64,000 nucleotides of DNA from Takakia lepidozioides (taxonomy: Eukaryota > Streptophyta > Takakiopsida > Takakiales > Takakiaceae). The number at the start of each line of letters is the position of its first letter. The first letter of the stretch is position 1. Below the pieces are notes generated by a model, which was not told the origin of the DNA, did no database searches, and saw only the letters and a program-made list of their open reading frames with translations. Location of the stretch: contig CM060732.1 in the NCBI GenBank assembly GCA_030704615.1, positions 16,122,001-16,186,000 of the forward strand. Reading direction: 5' to 3'. Below, piece by piece: positions 21,755 through 33,690 of the stretch. The translations under genes and the position numbers were made by a program.

Positions 21755-23113
21755 ATGAGTGATGAAAGAGAAGCTAGACGCCAGAGATATTCAGCAAAAA
21801 GAGAAAGCTATCTGAAAGCTAATTATCCATATCTTTGGGAGAGAGGAATAGACATAGGGGAATCATCTGGACCTCTCACAGCATTAAGATCAAAGAGTTC
21901 ATCACCTATACCGGAAGAACTAGAGTTGGATGCCACTCCTTCTGTTTCTTTGCAAGAAAGATTAAGGGAATTGGTACAGGAAGAAGATCAATCACGAGGT
22001 GAAAGATCTGAGGTACATCCTTGGATAAAAGATTTGACAGAAATCTTTGATAAGAGTTGGCATGGAACACCAAAAGCAGGAACTCCAGTTTCTGAAGCAG
22101 AAGGTGAAGAAGGAGAAGAGGATGTGGCAGAGCCAACGGAGAGTTCAGACTCTCCAACACCATTACAGTTGAGTTACATGAGTGAAGAAGAAACCCAAGG
22201 GCAGAACTTGGAGGATGAAAACAGAGAGAAGAAATTGGAAGAGGAAGAATATGAAGAAGTAGACCCAACAGCTGAGGTTGAGACTACAACCAGGACATCC
22301 CAACCCGTTGGACCTGGATCAAGTGGAGCACTTGGATCACAGGCCAACGAAGGTGTCGGCTCAGGGGGATCAGGCGGGCTGCCTGGATCTGGCTCTGGGG
22401 GGACAGGGAGTGTGGGAAGTAGTGCAACTGAAGCTGGGAATACTGTGAATATCGTGGGGCCAGAAGCAGGGAGTGCTCAAGGGCCACCACTTGGTGGAAG
22501 ATCCACCACAAAAACAACAGGTCCAGAAGGACCAGCACCAGCAAGGGTGCCAGCACCTGTCAGTGGGCAGAAGGTAGGGCCACAGATGGCGTTACAACCA
22601 ACACGGGCAAAACCACCCTTTCCAATATATTCAGGAAAAGGGGATCCCGATGTACACATTAGCCAATTTGAGCACATGTGTATAGTGAACAATGAGAATG
22701 GCGATGATGCCAAGATGAGATTGTTTCCTTGTTCACTTATCAAGAAAGCAAGTGAATGGTATGCAAGATTCCCTGATAATCATTTCCTAACCTGGAATGG
22801 CTTGAATACAGCATTTTGAAATAGGTTCAGGACAAGTAAAACTGAGGATGAAGTGTATGGAAGTTTACAACAGCTGAAGCAGAAGAAGCATGAAACTGTT
22901 GAAGAGTATATGGAGAAGATGGAATTGATGATGAAAAAGCTGGCTGCAGTACCAGCACCCGGTTTACAGAAGACTTGGTTTGTGAGTGGACTAAGACCAG
23001 AGTTGCAAAAGAAAGTGGATATGTTACCCCATAATACAGTGGAGGAGGCATTTGAAACTGCGAACAGAATTGAGCAATTGGGAATGCTCAGGAGAGAGAA
23101 AAAAAGAAGATGA
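21755..23113 (+). pseudogene. Gag of gypsy A
   Basis: This encodes the capsid-type Gag of a Ty3/gypsy element. The N-terminal 280 residues are acidic and rich in Ser, Gly and Pro. The retrotransposon gag domain follows (KPPFPIYSGKGDPDVHISQF, then LIKKASEWYARFP and GLQKTWFVSGLRPELQKKV). A TGA at 22817-22819 interrupts the frame in the middle of this domain. The frame ends at 23113 just after a run of seven A residues (23099-23105), where the reading must shift by one to enter the zinc-knuckle and protease frame. That shift could be an indel in the homopolymer or a programmed slip. The stop codon makes this copy defective. Confidence 0.8.
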
Positions 23114-25244
23114 GGACTCTGAGGATGAGTCAGATGAAGAAGAAGAGCAAGAACTAAAAAGAAAGAGTAAGAGAAAGGAGAAGATGAAGAGGGATAACTA
23201 TGAAAAAAAATTGGAAGAAATCTTGAAGAAGTATGCCACAGAGGCTGCAACACATTGGAGGAAGGGTGTATGGTGTGCAAAGTGCCAGAATGAAGGCCAT
23301 ACCACCACAGAATGCCACATGAAGGAGAAACACTGTACTATCTGTAAAATGGATAACCATTCTACTAAGAATTGTTACTACAACAGAAGGACAGCTGCAA
23401 GAGAACCTAGGCAAGTAAGGGTGCATCAGGTGCAGCCCCAGCCAAGAAGAAACAATGATCATGACCACTATGGTAGGTCTGGTGGTTATAACAATGGCAT
23501 GGAAGGGAGAGGTAATTCAAGAGGGAATTACCAAGGAAATTCCAGAGGCAACTATCAGGGTAATCCAAGGGGGAATTACCAGCCCGGGAATCAGGATTAT
23601 AGAAATAATCCAAGAACAGACCAAGGGCGAGGACCCAATGGTGAAGAGCTATGTTACTATTGTAATCAGCCAGGACATCGCAAGGCAGCCTGTTCATTCT
23701 GGATAAGACACCAGAATGAGATGAGAGCTCCTGTGAATGAGGGCCCAGTGGTGGCAGCTCACATGGTTAGGCCATGTGTTGTACCAGAAGTAAGTACAAT
23801 GATAGTAACAAGAAGTAAAGCCAAACTAATACCTCCAGTAGAAGAGGAAGAAGATGATAATGGAAGTGGCAATGATATGCCTGAAGATGAAGAGACTTGG
23901 AAAGATGAGAAGGAACTGCACAAGAAAGTGGCAGATACTATAAGGGAAATGCAGAAGAGTACTGATATTCCTGTGGCAGATTCCTCTGATTCTGATGGAG
24001 AAGAAGAAGGGAGTGAGGAAGAAAGGAAAAAAGAAGATGCAGACATGCAAAGTAATGAAGAGACTTTGGCTGAAGTAATATGCAAGACCAAAGCAGAAAT
24101 TACCATTGGACAGCTATTAGCTGTGGCACCTTATTGTAGGCACAGGCTGTATCAAGCAATCAATCGAATTGCCCAAGAGACAGGAAACACAGACCTGAAC
24201 AGCAAGGTGACCAGTTATAATGTGAAGCCGGAAGGGCGAGAAACAGTCATGGACTTTGATGATTCTATGCCAGTAATCCAATTGAGAATTGGAAGCACAG
24301 AACTAACTGATGTACTGATAGATGGAGGTTCTGGAGTAAATATCATGACAGACCAATTAAGGAAGAAGCTTGGTCTAAGTAACATGAAACCAGCCCCATT
24401 TACAGTAACAATGGCAGATCAAAGAAGTGTACAGCCATTGGGATTAATAAGAGGAGTTAAGATACAGGTACAGAAAATGATCTTTATGATCACAGTAACT
24501 GTATTAAAAATGGATGAAGTCATGGAGGCTTACTCCTTATTATTGGGATGTCCGTGGCTGAAACAGGCCAGGGTATTCCATGACTGGAATTCTCAGTTAC
24601 TAACCGTGCATAATGGGATACACGAGATACAAATTACCACAAAGAAATCTAGTAGATTACCTGCTACAAGAAGACCTCGAGGAGTCAGAGAGTATGACTG
24701 GAAAGGAGGACTGGATGAGGAGCAGGAAGCTACCCTATTTGCTGCACACCCAGAGTGGGAGAAGGTTGCAGAAATGCGGCTGGAAAGCCTAAGTTGTTTG
24801 AGAGGTATCTGCTGTGGTGTAGTGACAGCAACACCAACTGAAGAGGAAACCAGCATTTACCCATCACATTTCTATGAAGAAAGAGAAGGAGAAATAGAAA
24901 TCCTAGAAGAACCAGCCACTGTGAGCTTACAGGATGAAGTGGTGACTGGTTGGACAATCACAGCTGATGAGCAGGTGAGGGAAGTAAATGTGGGAACTAA
25001 AGAGGAACCGAGGATGGTGAAAGTAGGAGCTGATTTGGAGCCGAAATTCTTCGAAGAAGCTAAAAGCTTGTTCATCAAATATAGAGATGTATTTGCTTGG
25101 AGCTATGAGGATCTAAAAGGGATACCACCTGAAGTCTGTCAGCATAAGATTGAACTGGAACCAGGGTCAGTACCAATCAAGCATGCGAGGTATAGAATGA
25201 ATCCCAACTACGCACAGAAGGTTGGAGAAGAGATACTTAGATAG
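23052..25244 (+). pseudogene. Gypsy A zinc knuckles, protease and truncated RT
   Basis: A 730-codon open frame. It begins with an acidic and then lysine-rich stretch, followed by CCHC-type knuckles (CAKCQNEGHTTTEC, a degenerate CTICKMDNHSTKNC, and CYYCNQPGHRKAAC) around Gly-Asn-Tyr repeats. The aspartic protease follows: DVLIDGGSGVNIM with the active-site Asp in a DGGSG context, and YSLLLGCPWL with the flap-distal motif. The start of the reverse transcriptase is present (DVFAWSYEDLKGIPPEVC, then HARYRMNPNYAQKV), but the frame ends in TAG at 25242 and no catalytic RT, RNase H or integrase follows. The element is truncated at its 3' end, without a second LTR. Confidence 0.85.
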
Positions 25245-26051
25245 TCGTTTATATGACTACAGTCGTATGAACGACTGCGGGAAGTCAATTTCATATAAAA
25301 ACATGGTGCAGTCATGGTCAAAGTCAAGAAAACCATGACTACCACGGTTTGGCAGTCATAATTACCACGATCTGTTGTAGTGCAAGCACAGTAGGAAATA
25401 TCATCGCTTTGGAGTTCATATGTTGTCTCGTTCCTGCACTTCAATATCATGGCATTCCATTTGTTGAAGAACGTTCAATGAGTGCCACTTAGTTAGTCTT
25501 GACCTGAAGAGATCAAGTTATCATCTACTGATGCTTTGGTCAGGACTAATGTATTTCTCAATACATGACAGGCAAGGGAGTTATCTCTGGAAATATTCAA
25601 CTCTACTAATTGTATGAGGTAAGTAAACTACTTGTAATCTTACTTGCTTCTTGGATCATAATTTCCTCCACTAGGCATTGGTATAGTATATAATCTACTG
25701 GTCTTAATATCAGTAACAAGTTAGTCCATCAATCAGGGATCAAATCAGATTACTCTATGTGATCTCTATGCCTCTATAGTAAATTAGTTGATATAATACT
25801 AGTCTAGTAATTGTTAAATCCATTTGTCTATGCTGGAAACCACTTGCATATGATCTGATGGTGTTACATATTCTAAGTACAAACAGCCCTCATCCTTAGT
25901 GTTAGTGAAGAAATAGATCCTAATTCTATGATCAATCTAGTACATAGTGAAAGAAATAAGTAACAAAGCTTTCTCCCGTGATCATGAGATTCAAATGCAT
26001 AAATCGAAATCAGCACTATATATTTCAGCTGAACAGTCCTGATACACCAGC
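25245..26051. other. No recognised gene; short inverted words near 25246-25330
   Basis: The junction after gypsy A carries AGTCGT/ACGACT-like inverted words (25244-25280), possibly the end of another element that caused the truncation. The rest shows nothing recognisable. Confidence 0.35.
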
Positions 26052-26642
26052 CTACTCGCTGGTTATGAAATGGAGGGACAGGGTAAGACAAAGCGTCAAA
26101 AGACGACATCTTTCACACCAAATACAGGACCACAACCCTTTGTGCATCAACTCGGCCCACATCACATCTTCCCCTTTCAGAGCCCTGATGATTTCTTCCA
26201 CGAAAGTTTTGCTGAGATACATTTGATTGTGCTTCATGTTAAACACAACATTAAGCACTTGACCCACCTCTCTCAGACCTGAATACTTTGCATTTGTGCA
26301 TGTGTATTCCTGAGTAGCAGAAAAAACTCCCTTCTCAAACAGGTCTGAAATCTGCAACTCCTCCAGTCCTTCTCTATCAGGTTGTTTCCCTACTGGCAAC
26401 TCAAAAACTTCCTGCAGCCTCTCTGAAGTGAGTCGTATAACCACGCCCTTAACTGTCGTAGTGTCTGTCATGGAATCAAAATTGCTAACAAACTCAATCA
26501 TTAACTCTCTGTGATGCAAAGTCCAGTCTTTGTGCAAAAGATCCTTCAAACCTAATTTCTTCAACAAAGCAACCGCTTCCAGGGTGGCCATACTCTTCTT
26601 GTGTAGCACTACACCGCTCTTCACCTTCATGTCCTCCATCAC
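26052..26642 (-). CDS. Retrotransposon ORF1-like / plant mobile-type protein
   Basis: An intact 196-codon frame. Segments such as MIEFVSNFDSMTDTTTVKGV, RLTSERLQEVFELPVGKQ and EYTCTNAKYSGLREVGQVLN resemble the helical N-terminal domain that plant retrotransposon and transposon proteins carry before gag. The assignment rests on pattern similarity only. Further minus-strand open sequence lies upstream at 26643-27146 and may be its 5' part. Confidence 0.4.
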   Translation of the reverse strand: MMEDMKVKSGVVLHKKSMATLEAVALLKKLGLKDLLHKDWTLHHRELMIEFVSNFDSMTDTTTVKGVVIRLTSERLQEVFELPVGKQPDREGLEELQISDLFEKGVFSATQEYTCTNAKYSGLREVGQVLNVVFNMKHNQMYLSKTFVEEIIRALKGEDVMWAELMHKGLWSCIWCERCRLLTLCLTLSLHFITSE

Positions 26643-27146
26643 TCACTTCATTTCAAGTAAACAGGGTGGGCTTGATTGGAATAATTGCAAGAAACTCTGC
26701 AGCGCACAAAGAATGAAAGTATGATTAACACACAAAGGCAAGGGCAACGCCTTGTAAGCTCCCGGCGCTTGCAAACAACGCGTAAGTGAGAAACCCCGTC
26801 TTTCCCGTTCATCATGGCGCCACTGTGTGAGCAACAAAGCGACTGTGTAGTCCGTAACGCCTGCCATAGCTGCTAAGCTATAGCCTTTATTGCTCATACT
26901 ACGTGTGCTGCAGTTATCCGGAATAACCCCTACTCTGCCGCTCATAACATGTTTGAGTTCTTGTTCTTGTTTCTTGAATGGAGTCCCTTGCACAAAATTC
27001 ACATTGCTGATTGGTCGTTGCCTCATTAGGTAATTTTTTATTTTTACCCTATTTTGTTCACATTCCATCTTGGAATGATCACTAGGACTGCATATGTGGC
27101 AAAGGTTCCCTTTTGCTGGACGCATAAAGTGTTCCGTTTCCAGCAA
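26643..27146 (-). CDS. Unrecognised ORF upstream of the ORF1-like gene
   Basis: 167 codons, ending next to the start of the 26052-26642 frame. Its first third contains a Cys-His cluster (CHICSPSDHSKMEC) that looks like a CCHC zinc knuckle of gag type, which supports a retrotransposon origin. No enzyme domain is present. Confidence 0.35.
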   Translation of the reverse strand: MLETEHFMRPAKGNLCHICSPSDHSKMECEQNRVKIKNYLMRQRPISNVNFVQGTPFKKQEQELKHVMSGRVGVIPDNCSTRSMSNKGYSLAAMAGVTDYTVALLLTQWRHDERERRGFSLTRCLQAPGAYKALPLPLCVNHTFILCALQSFLQLFQSSPPCLLEMK

Positions 27147-27281
27147 CTAGCTTCACCCCGGAGTGTTCCTTTTGTGAGAGAGACATCTGTCCCTGTAGAC
27201 AACAGAAGAGAACATTGAGAACAAGCTTTGAAGCGATAGGGATATGCATATAACGTGTACAAATTCATGCATATCGCAGGC

Positions 27282-27486
27282 AGTCGTGACATTAGAAGAG
27301 AGCTCAGACGGTTGGCAGTCGGACGGTTCGCACGATGAAAAAAAGGGCATGCCTTTGCGTTTCCCATACATTCCAAGCGAATATGCATACCCAAATACTC
27401 TTGAAGATTCACCATTCAAAAAACAGAATAGAATCCAAGAGAGTGTTGGAACAGAGTCAACAAAATCCAGCCATGATAAAGGGTGA
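27282..27486 (+). CDS. Possible exon, unrecognised
   Basis: A plus-strand open stretch follows a good acceptor-like ATATCGCAG and encodes a hydrophilic segment (VVTLEESSDGWQSDGSHDEK). I see no motif, so treat it as tentative. Confidence 0.2.
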
Positions 27487-27603
27487 TATACTACATCTAC
27501 AGTATGTCTCCGCAAGCATGCTAAAAGCCATGAACTACTGTCTCGCCTTTTTCTCACTGCCAGCAATGTTTATGCCCGGGCGAACCATACTTTTAACCCC
27601 TCC

Positions 27604-28140
27604 TCAGGTTCTTCTCTGGACAAAGAGTGTTCCTACCGAGGATTGGTCCAACTCGGTTTGCGGTGGGTCGTCTTCCTCATTAGGATGAGGCAAGGCACAA
27701 TGTGAAACATAGACATACTGGACCCCAACACGGTACATGCCTTCGGGAATAACTCGACAATGATATGTGTCTTTTCCAGGCACACCAGTGACAACTCCAG
27801 TGCCGGCCCTCTGTTGTGGTGATGAAGGATCATATAGGTGGACTTTGTCCTTCAACTTAAACTGCACCCAACACCCACCACAAAATGCATATGAATCAAC
27901 CCATGAAGACATACATGTACTCGTGGTATTGAAAACTAGAGAATGAGGAACGTCAACTACAATTAAAAATTAAAAGAGTACAGTACTTGTGGTAGCATAA
28001 GTGGATCTGTGACAGTGGTAGGGGGTTGAATTTTGGGGGTTGGCTTTGATGCAGGTGCAATTGGTGCACTGCATGTGGAAGGTGTAGAGCAGATAAACGG
28101 GCAAAAACTAGAGAACCTATCATTGATTACTCCAAATCTA
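27604..28140 (-). pseudogene. Transposase-associated domain, DUF8039-like
   Basis: An exon-like frame (27604-27912) contains KLKDKVHLYDPSSPQQRAGT, then GTGVVTGVPGKDTYHCRVIP and YRVGVQYVYVSH. This small beta-rich pattern is seen at the C-terminus of plant CACTA/En-Spm-associated proteins (DUF8039). A Pro-rich exon upstream (about 27990-28140) could precede it. No transposase core is visible here. The family assignment is from memory of its pattern and is uncertain. Confidence 0.35.
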
Positions 28141-28142
28141 TA

Positions 28143-28436
28143 GTGATGACTTCCGAGGATTATGTGGCGGCATTGGACGAGAAAATTAGACGTAAAGAAC
28201 AAGCAGACAAAGAAAGAGATGAGAAAAAAAAGCAAAGGGAGCAAAGAAGGGCTAAAGCTACAACAGAAAAAGAAGCTCTCAAACTTGCACAAGAACAGAG
28301 AGCGAAGGAGAAGGTGGCCAAAAAAACATTTGACAAATTCTGGTCAGCAAAAAATGTGAGGGAAGTGGGAGACAAGCTCCATGCTGCAATTAGAGGGGAG
28401 GTGCTATTCCGTGAGCCCGGAGGCGTGAGCCTGTGA
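28143..28436 (+). CDS. Highly charged coiled-coil ORF
   Basis: About 97 codons dominated by Lys, Glu, Arg and Gln (RRKEQADKERDEKKKQREQR), which would form a long charged helix. Similar segments occur in plant transposon proteins. The frame runs into the left hairpin of element 2, so its 3' end is probably replaced. Confidence 0.35.
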   Translation: MMTSEDYVAALDEKIRRKEQADKERDEKKKQREQRRAKATTEKEALKLAQEQRAKEKVAKKTFDKFWSAKNVREVGDKLHAAIRGEVLFREPGGVSL

Positions 28437-28472
28437 GCCCAGGAGCCCATGAGCCCAGCACAGGCTCACGCC
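28422..28472. repeat. Left hairpin flanking element 2
   Basis: GGCGTGAGCCTGTG (28422-28435) and CACAGGCTCACGCC (28459-28472) form a perfect 14-bp stem around a 23-base loop of GAGCCC repeats. A TCTATTTCCGCGGGAGTCAC motif follows at about 28493, resembling the end motif of the 18275-19981 foldback element. Confidence 0.8.
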
Positions 28473-28559
28473 ACGTCAGCATGCATACAGGGTCTATTTC
28501 CGCGGGAGTCACATATTACCGCAGGTTGATCAGCCCTTTCCAGGGAATGCAGACTGGAT

Positions 28560-28945
28560 GTGTTACATCCATTGTATCTATCCATTGCATCCATTTAGAC
28601 GTTATTAACATACCAAGCCCTTGCATTGGAATGTGGCTACGTCGTGAGCAGGTGCACACTCACATCATCCAAAGCGGATCCCTGCGAAATGTTTTCTTAC
28701 TCACCACCCTTGCAAACATGTATGGTATGTGCGGGAGCATCACGGATGCTCACTAGAAGAATGCCTGAACGATCTTTGATCATGTGGACTTTAACGCGAT
28801 GGATTTACCAAGCATTCTTCTGGCAGGAATGGTCTGGAGACCAACGAGCAAATGATGCGAGAATGCACTGCCCAAACCAAAAACGTTTGTTTGTTTATGC
28901 AATGCACACAAGCCTGTGAGCTCCGGAAAACACCAAAGAGATTGA
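28560..28945 (+). pseudogene. PPR protein fragment
   Basis: Decayed PLS-type pentatricopeptide repeats: VHTHIIQSGSLRNVFLLTTL and ANMYGMCGSITDAH in one frame, and remnants of the following motif (AMDLPSILLAG, then FVCLCNAHKPV) in another. The sequence is collinear with the better-preserved PPR block at 54836-55265. Stops and frame shifts show it is dead. Confidence 0.65.
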
Positions 28946-29139
28946 AGGACCAATCTGGGCACTCCATGCAACCCCAATCTCGAACGACAGTTTGTTCCCA
29001 GAATTTGCATCCCACGCACACATTGCAAACATGACAACAATGACACAAACCCATCCCATTTCAAAATTGGCCCCGAATAAAAGTAAAAAAAAACTTGATA
29101 TCAAGTGTCACAGTCATCAGAATGAGAATCGACCTCATG

Positions 29140-32100
29140 TGCTATGTCATCCACAAAGATTCCGGCCCCAACACCACGTCTTCTACCACGGCCGTCGATG
29201 GTTGGACTGCGAGTGCCATGAACGGACATACTGCCTGCGAGTGCCTCCGCATAGACGGGTAGCATGTAAGACTGAGGAGGACTTGAAAGAAGTCCAAAAA
29301 GGTGTGACAGCCCTGGAGGGTCAGTGGAAGCACACGGACTCCTGCACAAGTCGACAAAAACCCATTTTGAATACAGTGATGCAATGCACAAGTCCAACGA
29401 AGAGGATGTCTCCCATGTGCACTTTGCCTTAAGAACAGTGATTCTGGGTATTGAAACAAGAATGCAAGCATCCACAGGTTGAACTTACTCACAGGCAAAG
29501 TCGGAGTCCAGCTCCTTGTCGGACGTCTCCCCTTAATCAATATCACCGGGAAATGGCTTCAGAAGGACTTGAGAAGTGTGTCCACCCAAACCCATCAAGA
29601 GGTTCTTGTAAATCTCGGCATCCCCTTCAATCCCGAAGAGATGTTGCGCACTGGCCTTGCAAGCGTGGTACGAAGCACCTGCAATGGAATAGAAGGAAGG
29701 AAACAGACATTGAAGACTCATTTGGAACGGTGGGAAGTGCTGAAAGTGCAAGCTCAAACAAACCCGATCAAATGTGAATGCTGAAGAGACGAACTTGTGC
29801 CCATTGACAAATCCAGAACTCTGGTGTCGGTGTAGGTGCAGCACTCCACAATCGTTTGAATGAAAGTCGGGCTCCTCTCCCTGGCCCCTCTCCAAGGAAC
29901 CCCATTCCCCCTTCGCAAGCACACGTTGTTGTCCACGTAGTTGTGGTGCATGTCATCCGTGGGAGGATCTGTCCTCTCGTCTATGAACTTTCCCCCATGA
30001 GTGATGGCGAACTCCCTAATGACGGCTGGAGTCGTAGGTGGATGCACCTGGACGAGACAAACAGCTTCAAACAGACGAGTCTGCGAACAAGACATCCACA
30101 AGGAACTAAGAAGCTTGAAAACCAGGCCTCTACATATTCATTTGAGCGACTTATGCAACTCTATCCGATAACCACCAAGAAGAGGAAAAAGAAGGCAGAT
30201 GTACCATCTCTCTCGGACGATCCCTCTTCGTCAAGTACATGTTGTTCACATAATTCCATGTCTTCACGACCCTCATACCGGAGGCTTTCAAATAGCTGGC
30301 AAGTGCACGGCGACAGCGAAGGTCGATGGATTGGATGAGCACCAAAACACCTGCATCGGACAAAAAGAAATTGCAAAACGAGAAAACCCATCGCCAGTAG
30401 CGCTCATCAAAAGCATTCCAACCTGGACAAGCACCCGCTGGAGGGACATCCGAAACTGGCAACCCATCAAGGATGTCCAAGATAATGAGTTCGGCTACAT
30501 ACGGCTTCTCCTTCCCGTTCACCCAGGATCTGGTCATTTTAGCCTGCAAACAAGCATGCAATGAAATGCTCAAGATGATTGAAACGAGCCATGCCCACAA
30601 CACACAAGAAGCAAAAGACAACACGCATCGTGCTGAGGAACTCCGCAATCCTCTCCCACACTGGTGATGGATCGCCCTTGTAATCAGATTTCTTGGACTC
30701 CAGCATGGCAAGGAACCCGACGTTGGCCATCTCCAAACTGGTAGGGCGAATGATCCTCGTGGGATGCTCCACTGCATGGTACAGGTCCTTAGGATCAACC
30801 ACCCCCTTGTTCTTTCTCCCGGATCCCCTACCATGCGGTGGAGTCTCTTTGGTCTGCTAGACATCCGCCGCAAGGCCAGTTTCTGCAACACTTCCCTGCC
30901 CAACAACCTGCCCTTGCGCTCCCTTCCCCCTACCCCTTCCTTTCCCCACACCAACAGCAACATCATTTCCCTTTGCCTTTCTACCTTTACCCGGGGTATC
31001 TTGAGCGGGAGGCTCCTTCTCTGCAAGTGTCCTCAAATTTCTATCATGAATCTCGAGGTCGGCAGCCGCGGCGGTGGATGCTACACGCTCATTCTCTCTT
31101 GTCAAAGACACCTCCTGCGTCGGGGTCTCAGAAACAGGGCAATCCAAATACCAACCACAGGCAGAAAGATGGTCTGGGCCCTAGTCCTGCAAGATCCCCG
31201 CAGTAAACATGCTCTGGTTGCCAGCAGGAACTAGCCACAGGTCCACGAAATCAGGATGTTTGTCCAAGCAGTTCTCTGCCATGAGAACATACTTTATATA
31301 CCTGCAGGCACAGAGACAGCCTCAATATGCAATGCAACTATTGTCTCCCAGCTTTTCTACCACATCACGAAGACCCCCTAAAAGACTATGCGGCACCGCA
31401 CACTGCAACCACCGCACACAAAATAGCCTGAAGAGCCCAGGGTGCGCACGTTGGTGTTACTACACACGGATAGAGCAAATGAGTGTGCGGCACCGCACAC
31501 TCATATGAGCCAGCACAAAACAGGTTGGATGGAGGAGAGTGTGTCTTTTCAAATCAAAGAAGCATAGTCTATTTTGCACCTGTAAAGGCATCGTTTCCAA
31601 GCTTCCTCTCCTTTCTCTTGCCGGTCAAGCTCATTTGTTCGACTGATGCCACCCTCCTTGTTGAACTCCCTGAAGAAACAAGATTGTCACACTGTGGCTC
31701 TCCATTTCCGCATGTATGCTTGGAAGGAGACCTTCGGTGCTGTCATGGTGATGCCATAGTCAGCCAACTGCGTATGTAGAACAAACTGGGTCATTTCCTC
31801 CAACTGCAAAACAATTTGAATGCAAGAATGAACCAAAAATCAATCACAGCCATTGTAACATGGAATGAGAACGACAGAAAAGTGAAATGAAAGCGACATA
31901 GGAAAAGACACCATACCTGGCTCCAGTAAGTGGCCTTGTGAAGCCATGTGTCCATCATATTGTCACTGACAGGAATGACATGCTGGGTCTTCTTCTCTTT
32001 CTCCGGCCTGGGGAACATGTGGGTATCCCTAACAGTGGGATGGGAGTTCCATATCTGTAGCCACTTCACCTTCTGTTCTGAAGACACAACGGCGGTAGAC

Positions 32101-32402
32101 AACCTGTGCAACTTCTCCTGGGCCATCTCCGGCTTGCCCGGCTTGTTGAAATGGTTTTTCACCTCTTGAAGAAACTGTGGTCCGAAGGATGGGTCAGCAA
32201 TTCTCAACTGCTTCACAAAAGCACTCATAATATTCTTTCTTGTGGCGGTCAACTCTTGCTTGATGTGACTCTCAACCCTCTTTGCTAGTCGACACGGATT
32301 TCCCAAACGGTTGTTGTGGTCGAACTCGGCACAGACTTCCAAAAGGGTTGCTGTGGGAAGTCGGCACAAACTTCCCACCGGGTTGTTGTGGGAAGTTGCC
32401 AC
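29140..32402 (-). pseudogene. DNA methyltransferase-like gene, copy 2 (element 2)
   Basis: Multi-exon minus-strand gene read from 32402 to 29140. The N-terminal exons (about 32340-31580) are helical and unrecognised (RVESHIKQELTATRKNIMSA). A low-complexity Gly-Lys-Arg linker lies at 30870-31010. The exon at 30545-30170 encodes VAELIILDILDGLPV followed by WNAFDERYWRWVFSFCNFFL, in the place of catalytic motif IV and helix of beta-class N4/N6 DNA methyltransferases, although a canonical DPPY is not visible. The exon at about 30060-29797 encodes PWRGARERSPTFIQTIVECC, then RVLDLSMGT, the AdoMet-binding motif I. After an intron in the same place as in copy 1, ASYHACKASAQHLFGIEGDA follows. The tail has SYMLPVYAEALAG, shared with copies 1 and 3. 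Stops at 31696 and near 30860, and frame changes, suggest decay. Confidence 0.6.
31389..31502. repeat. Two isolated copies of the element 2 palindrome
   Basis: TGCGGCACCGCA lies at 31389-31400. A 22-bp near-perfect palindrome with core GTGTGCGGCACCGCACAC lies at 31481-31502. Both lie in non-coding sequence, probably an intron, of methyltransferase-like copy 2, and match the arms of array 2. Confidence 0.75.
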
Positions 32403-33139
32403 CGACTTCCCAACGGGTTGCTATGAGAAGTCTATGCCGACTCCCCAGTTTGTCAAAGTGTTCCCTAATATTCTGTTTGCTCTTCCTGCCCATGTGCATC
32501 CCCGTAGGTGCCGCGTTCCGGGTCCCGTCATCCCGTGTAATTTTCCACGGTTCTAGAAACCCAACCTATTACCGTGGGTACGTTCACGTGGCTGTAACCA
32601 CGGTTTCCTGCCTGCAAATCGTTGCCGATGGTAGGACACCCATCCGTCACAGATTAACAACTGCCTTGCATGTGATCACGCATGCTGCAAAACACCCAGC
32701 ATAGCCTTCACAGAATTTCCCTTGAAAGATGGGCCTTGCCTGTGAAGAGCAGTCACCCTCTTGTATTCATGGCACCCCCGTCGCGGAAGTGCCAACGACG
32801 CCGAACCTGTCTTGCTTGCCGAACCTCCAGTTTGTGTTTTATTCTTAGCGGTTTTGGGCACATAAACACCCCCGAGATAGAGTTTTTTCGAGTAAATATT
32901 CTCGAAAATCCATTTTTCGTCCATTTTTCGGCCTCTGCTCATGTTTTTAGGTGCTCACTACTCATAGGAAACCCACCCCCCCCCCCGCGCCCCCCCCCCC
33001 AAGAAAACCACATATGATAAACTAGAAATGAAATGACAAACCATTCGCATCCATTCGATGTCTTCAAGCAAGAATCCACTTCTTAAAAGCAGAAGTCCAC
33101 GCGACGCGTCTCCTTGAAATGGATTGAAAACATAGTAGA
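32403..33139. other. 5' flank of methyltransferase-like copy 2; poly-C tract
   Basis: Repeated words such as GGGAAGT and CACGG occur at 32340-32440 and 32530-32610. A nearly pure run of C residues lies at about 32980-33000. No further gene is recognised. Confidence 0.4.
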
Positions 33140-33690
33140 AATGGTATGCTTCGAAACACACCGTTTGTGCCCCATCCAAAAGGTTTTTTTGAGGTCTCTT
33201 CAGACAACAACATAAAGCAAAGAGGGTACTTGAAAGGGATTGCATACATAGCAGAAATGGTGTGCTTTGAAGCACACCGTTTCCGCCCCACCCAAAAGGC
33301 TCCTTTTGGGGTCACTTATAGAGGGCCCACCCCTGAAAGGAGGCAGTAGCCGCACACTGTTTTGGGGTCCCGCATTCGGTGTTTTTCAGTGGGCAGAAAG
33401 GGTGTGCGGCGCCGCACACTGTTTTGGGATCTCAATTTCGGTGTTTTTCAGTGGGCAGAAAGAGTGTGCGGCGCCGTACATTTTTTATTTTATTTATTTT
33501 TGGTTCCTGGTTGGTTGGACCCCAAAATAGTGTGCGGCGCCGCACACTGTTTTGGGGTCATGAATTCGGTGTTTTTATAATGGGCAGAAAGGGTGTGCGG
33601 TGCCGCACACTGTTTGGGGTCCGAATTCGGTGTTTTTCTAATGGGCAGAAAATGTGTGCGGCGCCGCACACTGTTTTCCAACCAACCAGG
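33140..33690. repeat. Palindrome array 2 (GTGTGCGGCGCCGCACAC)
   Basis: Perfect 18-bp palindromes lie at 33402-33419, 33530-33547 and 33654-33671, with a one-base variant (GGTGCC core) at 33593-33610 and a partial one at 33464-33480. The period is about 62 bp and the spacers are near-identical (ATTCGGTGTTTTTCAGTGGG). Upstream, two units of about 105 bp (33115-33310) carry related palindromes with a TTCGAA or TTTGAA centre, such as GTGTGCTTTGAAGCACAC. ORFs seen through this array are by-products of the repeat. Confidence 0.85.

Noticed and set aside
21906-24106. Leu/Ser-rich minus-strand ORFs
   Set aside because: They are antisense shadows of the acidic gag and spacer segments of gypsy A.
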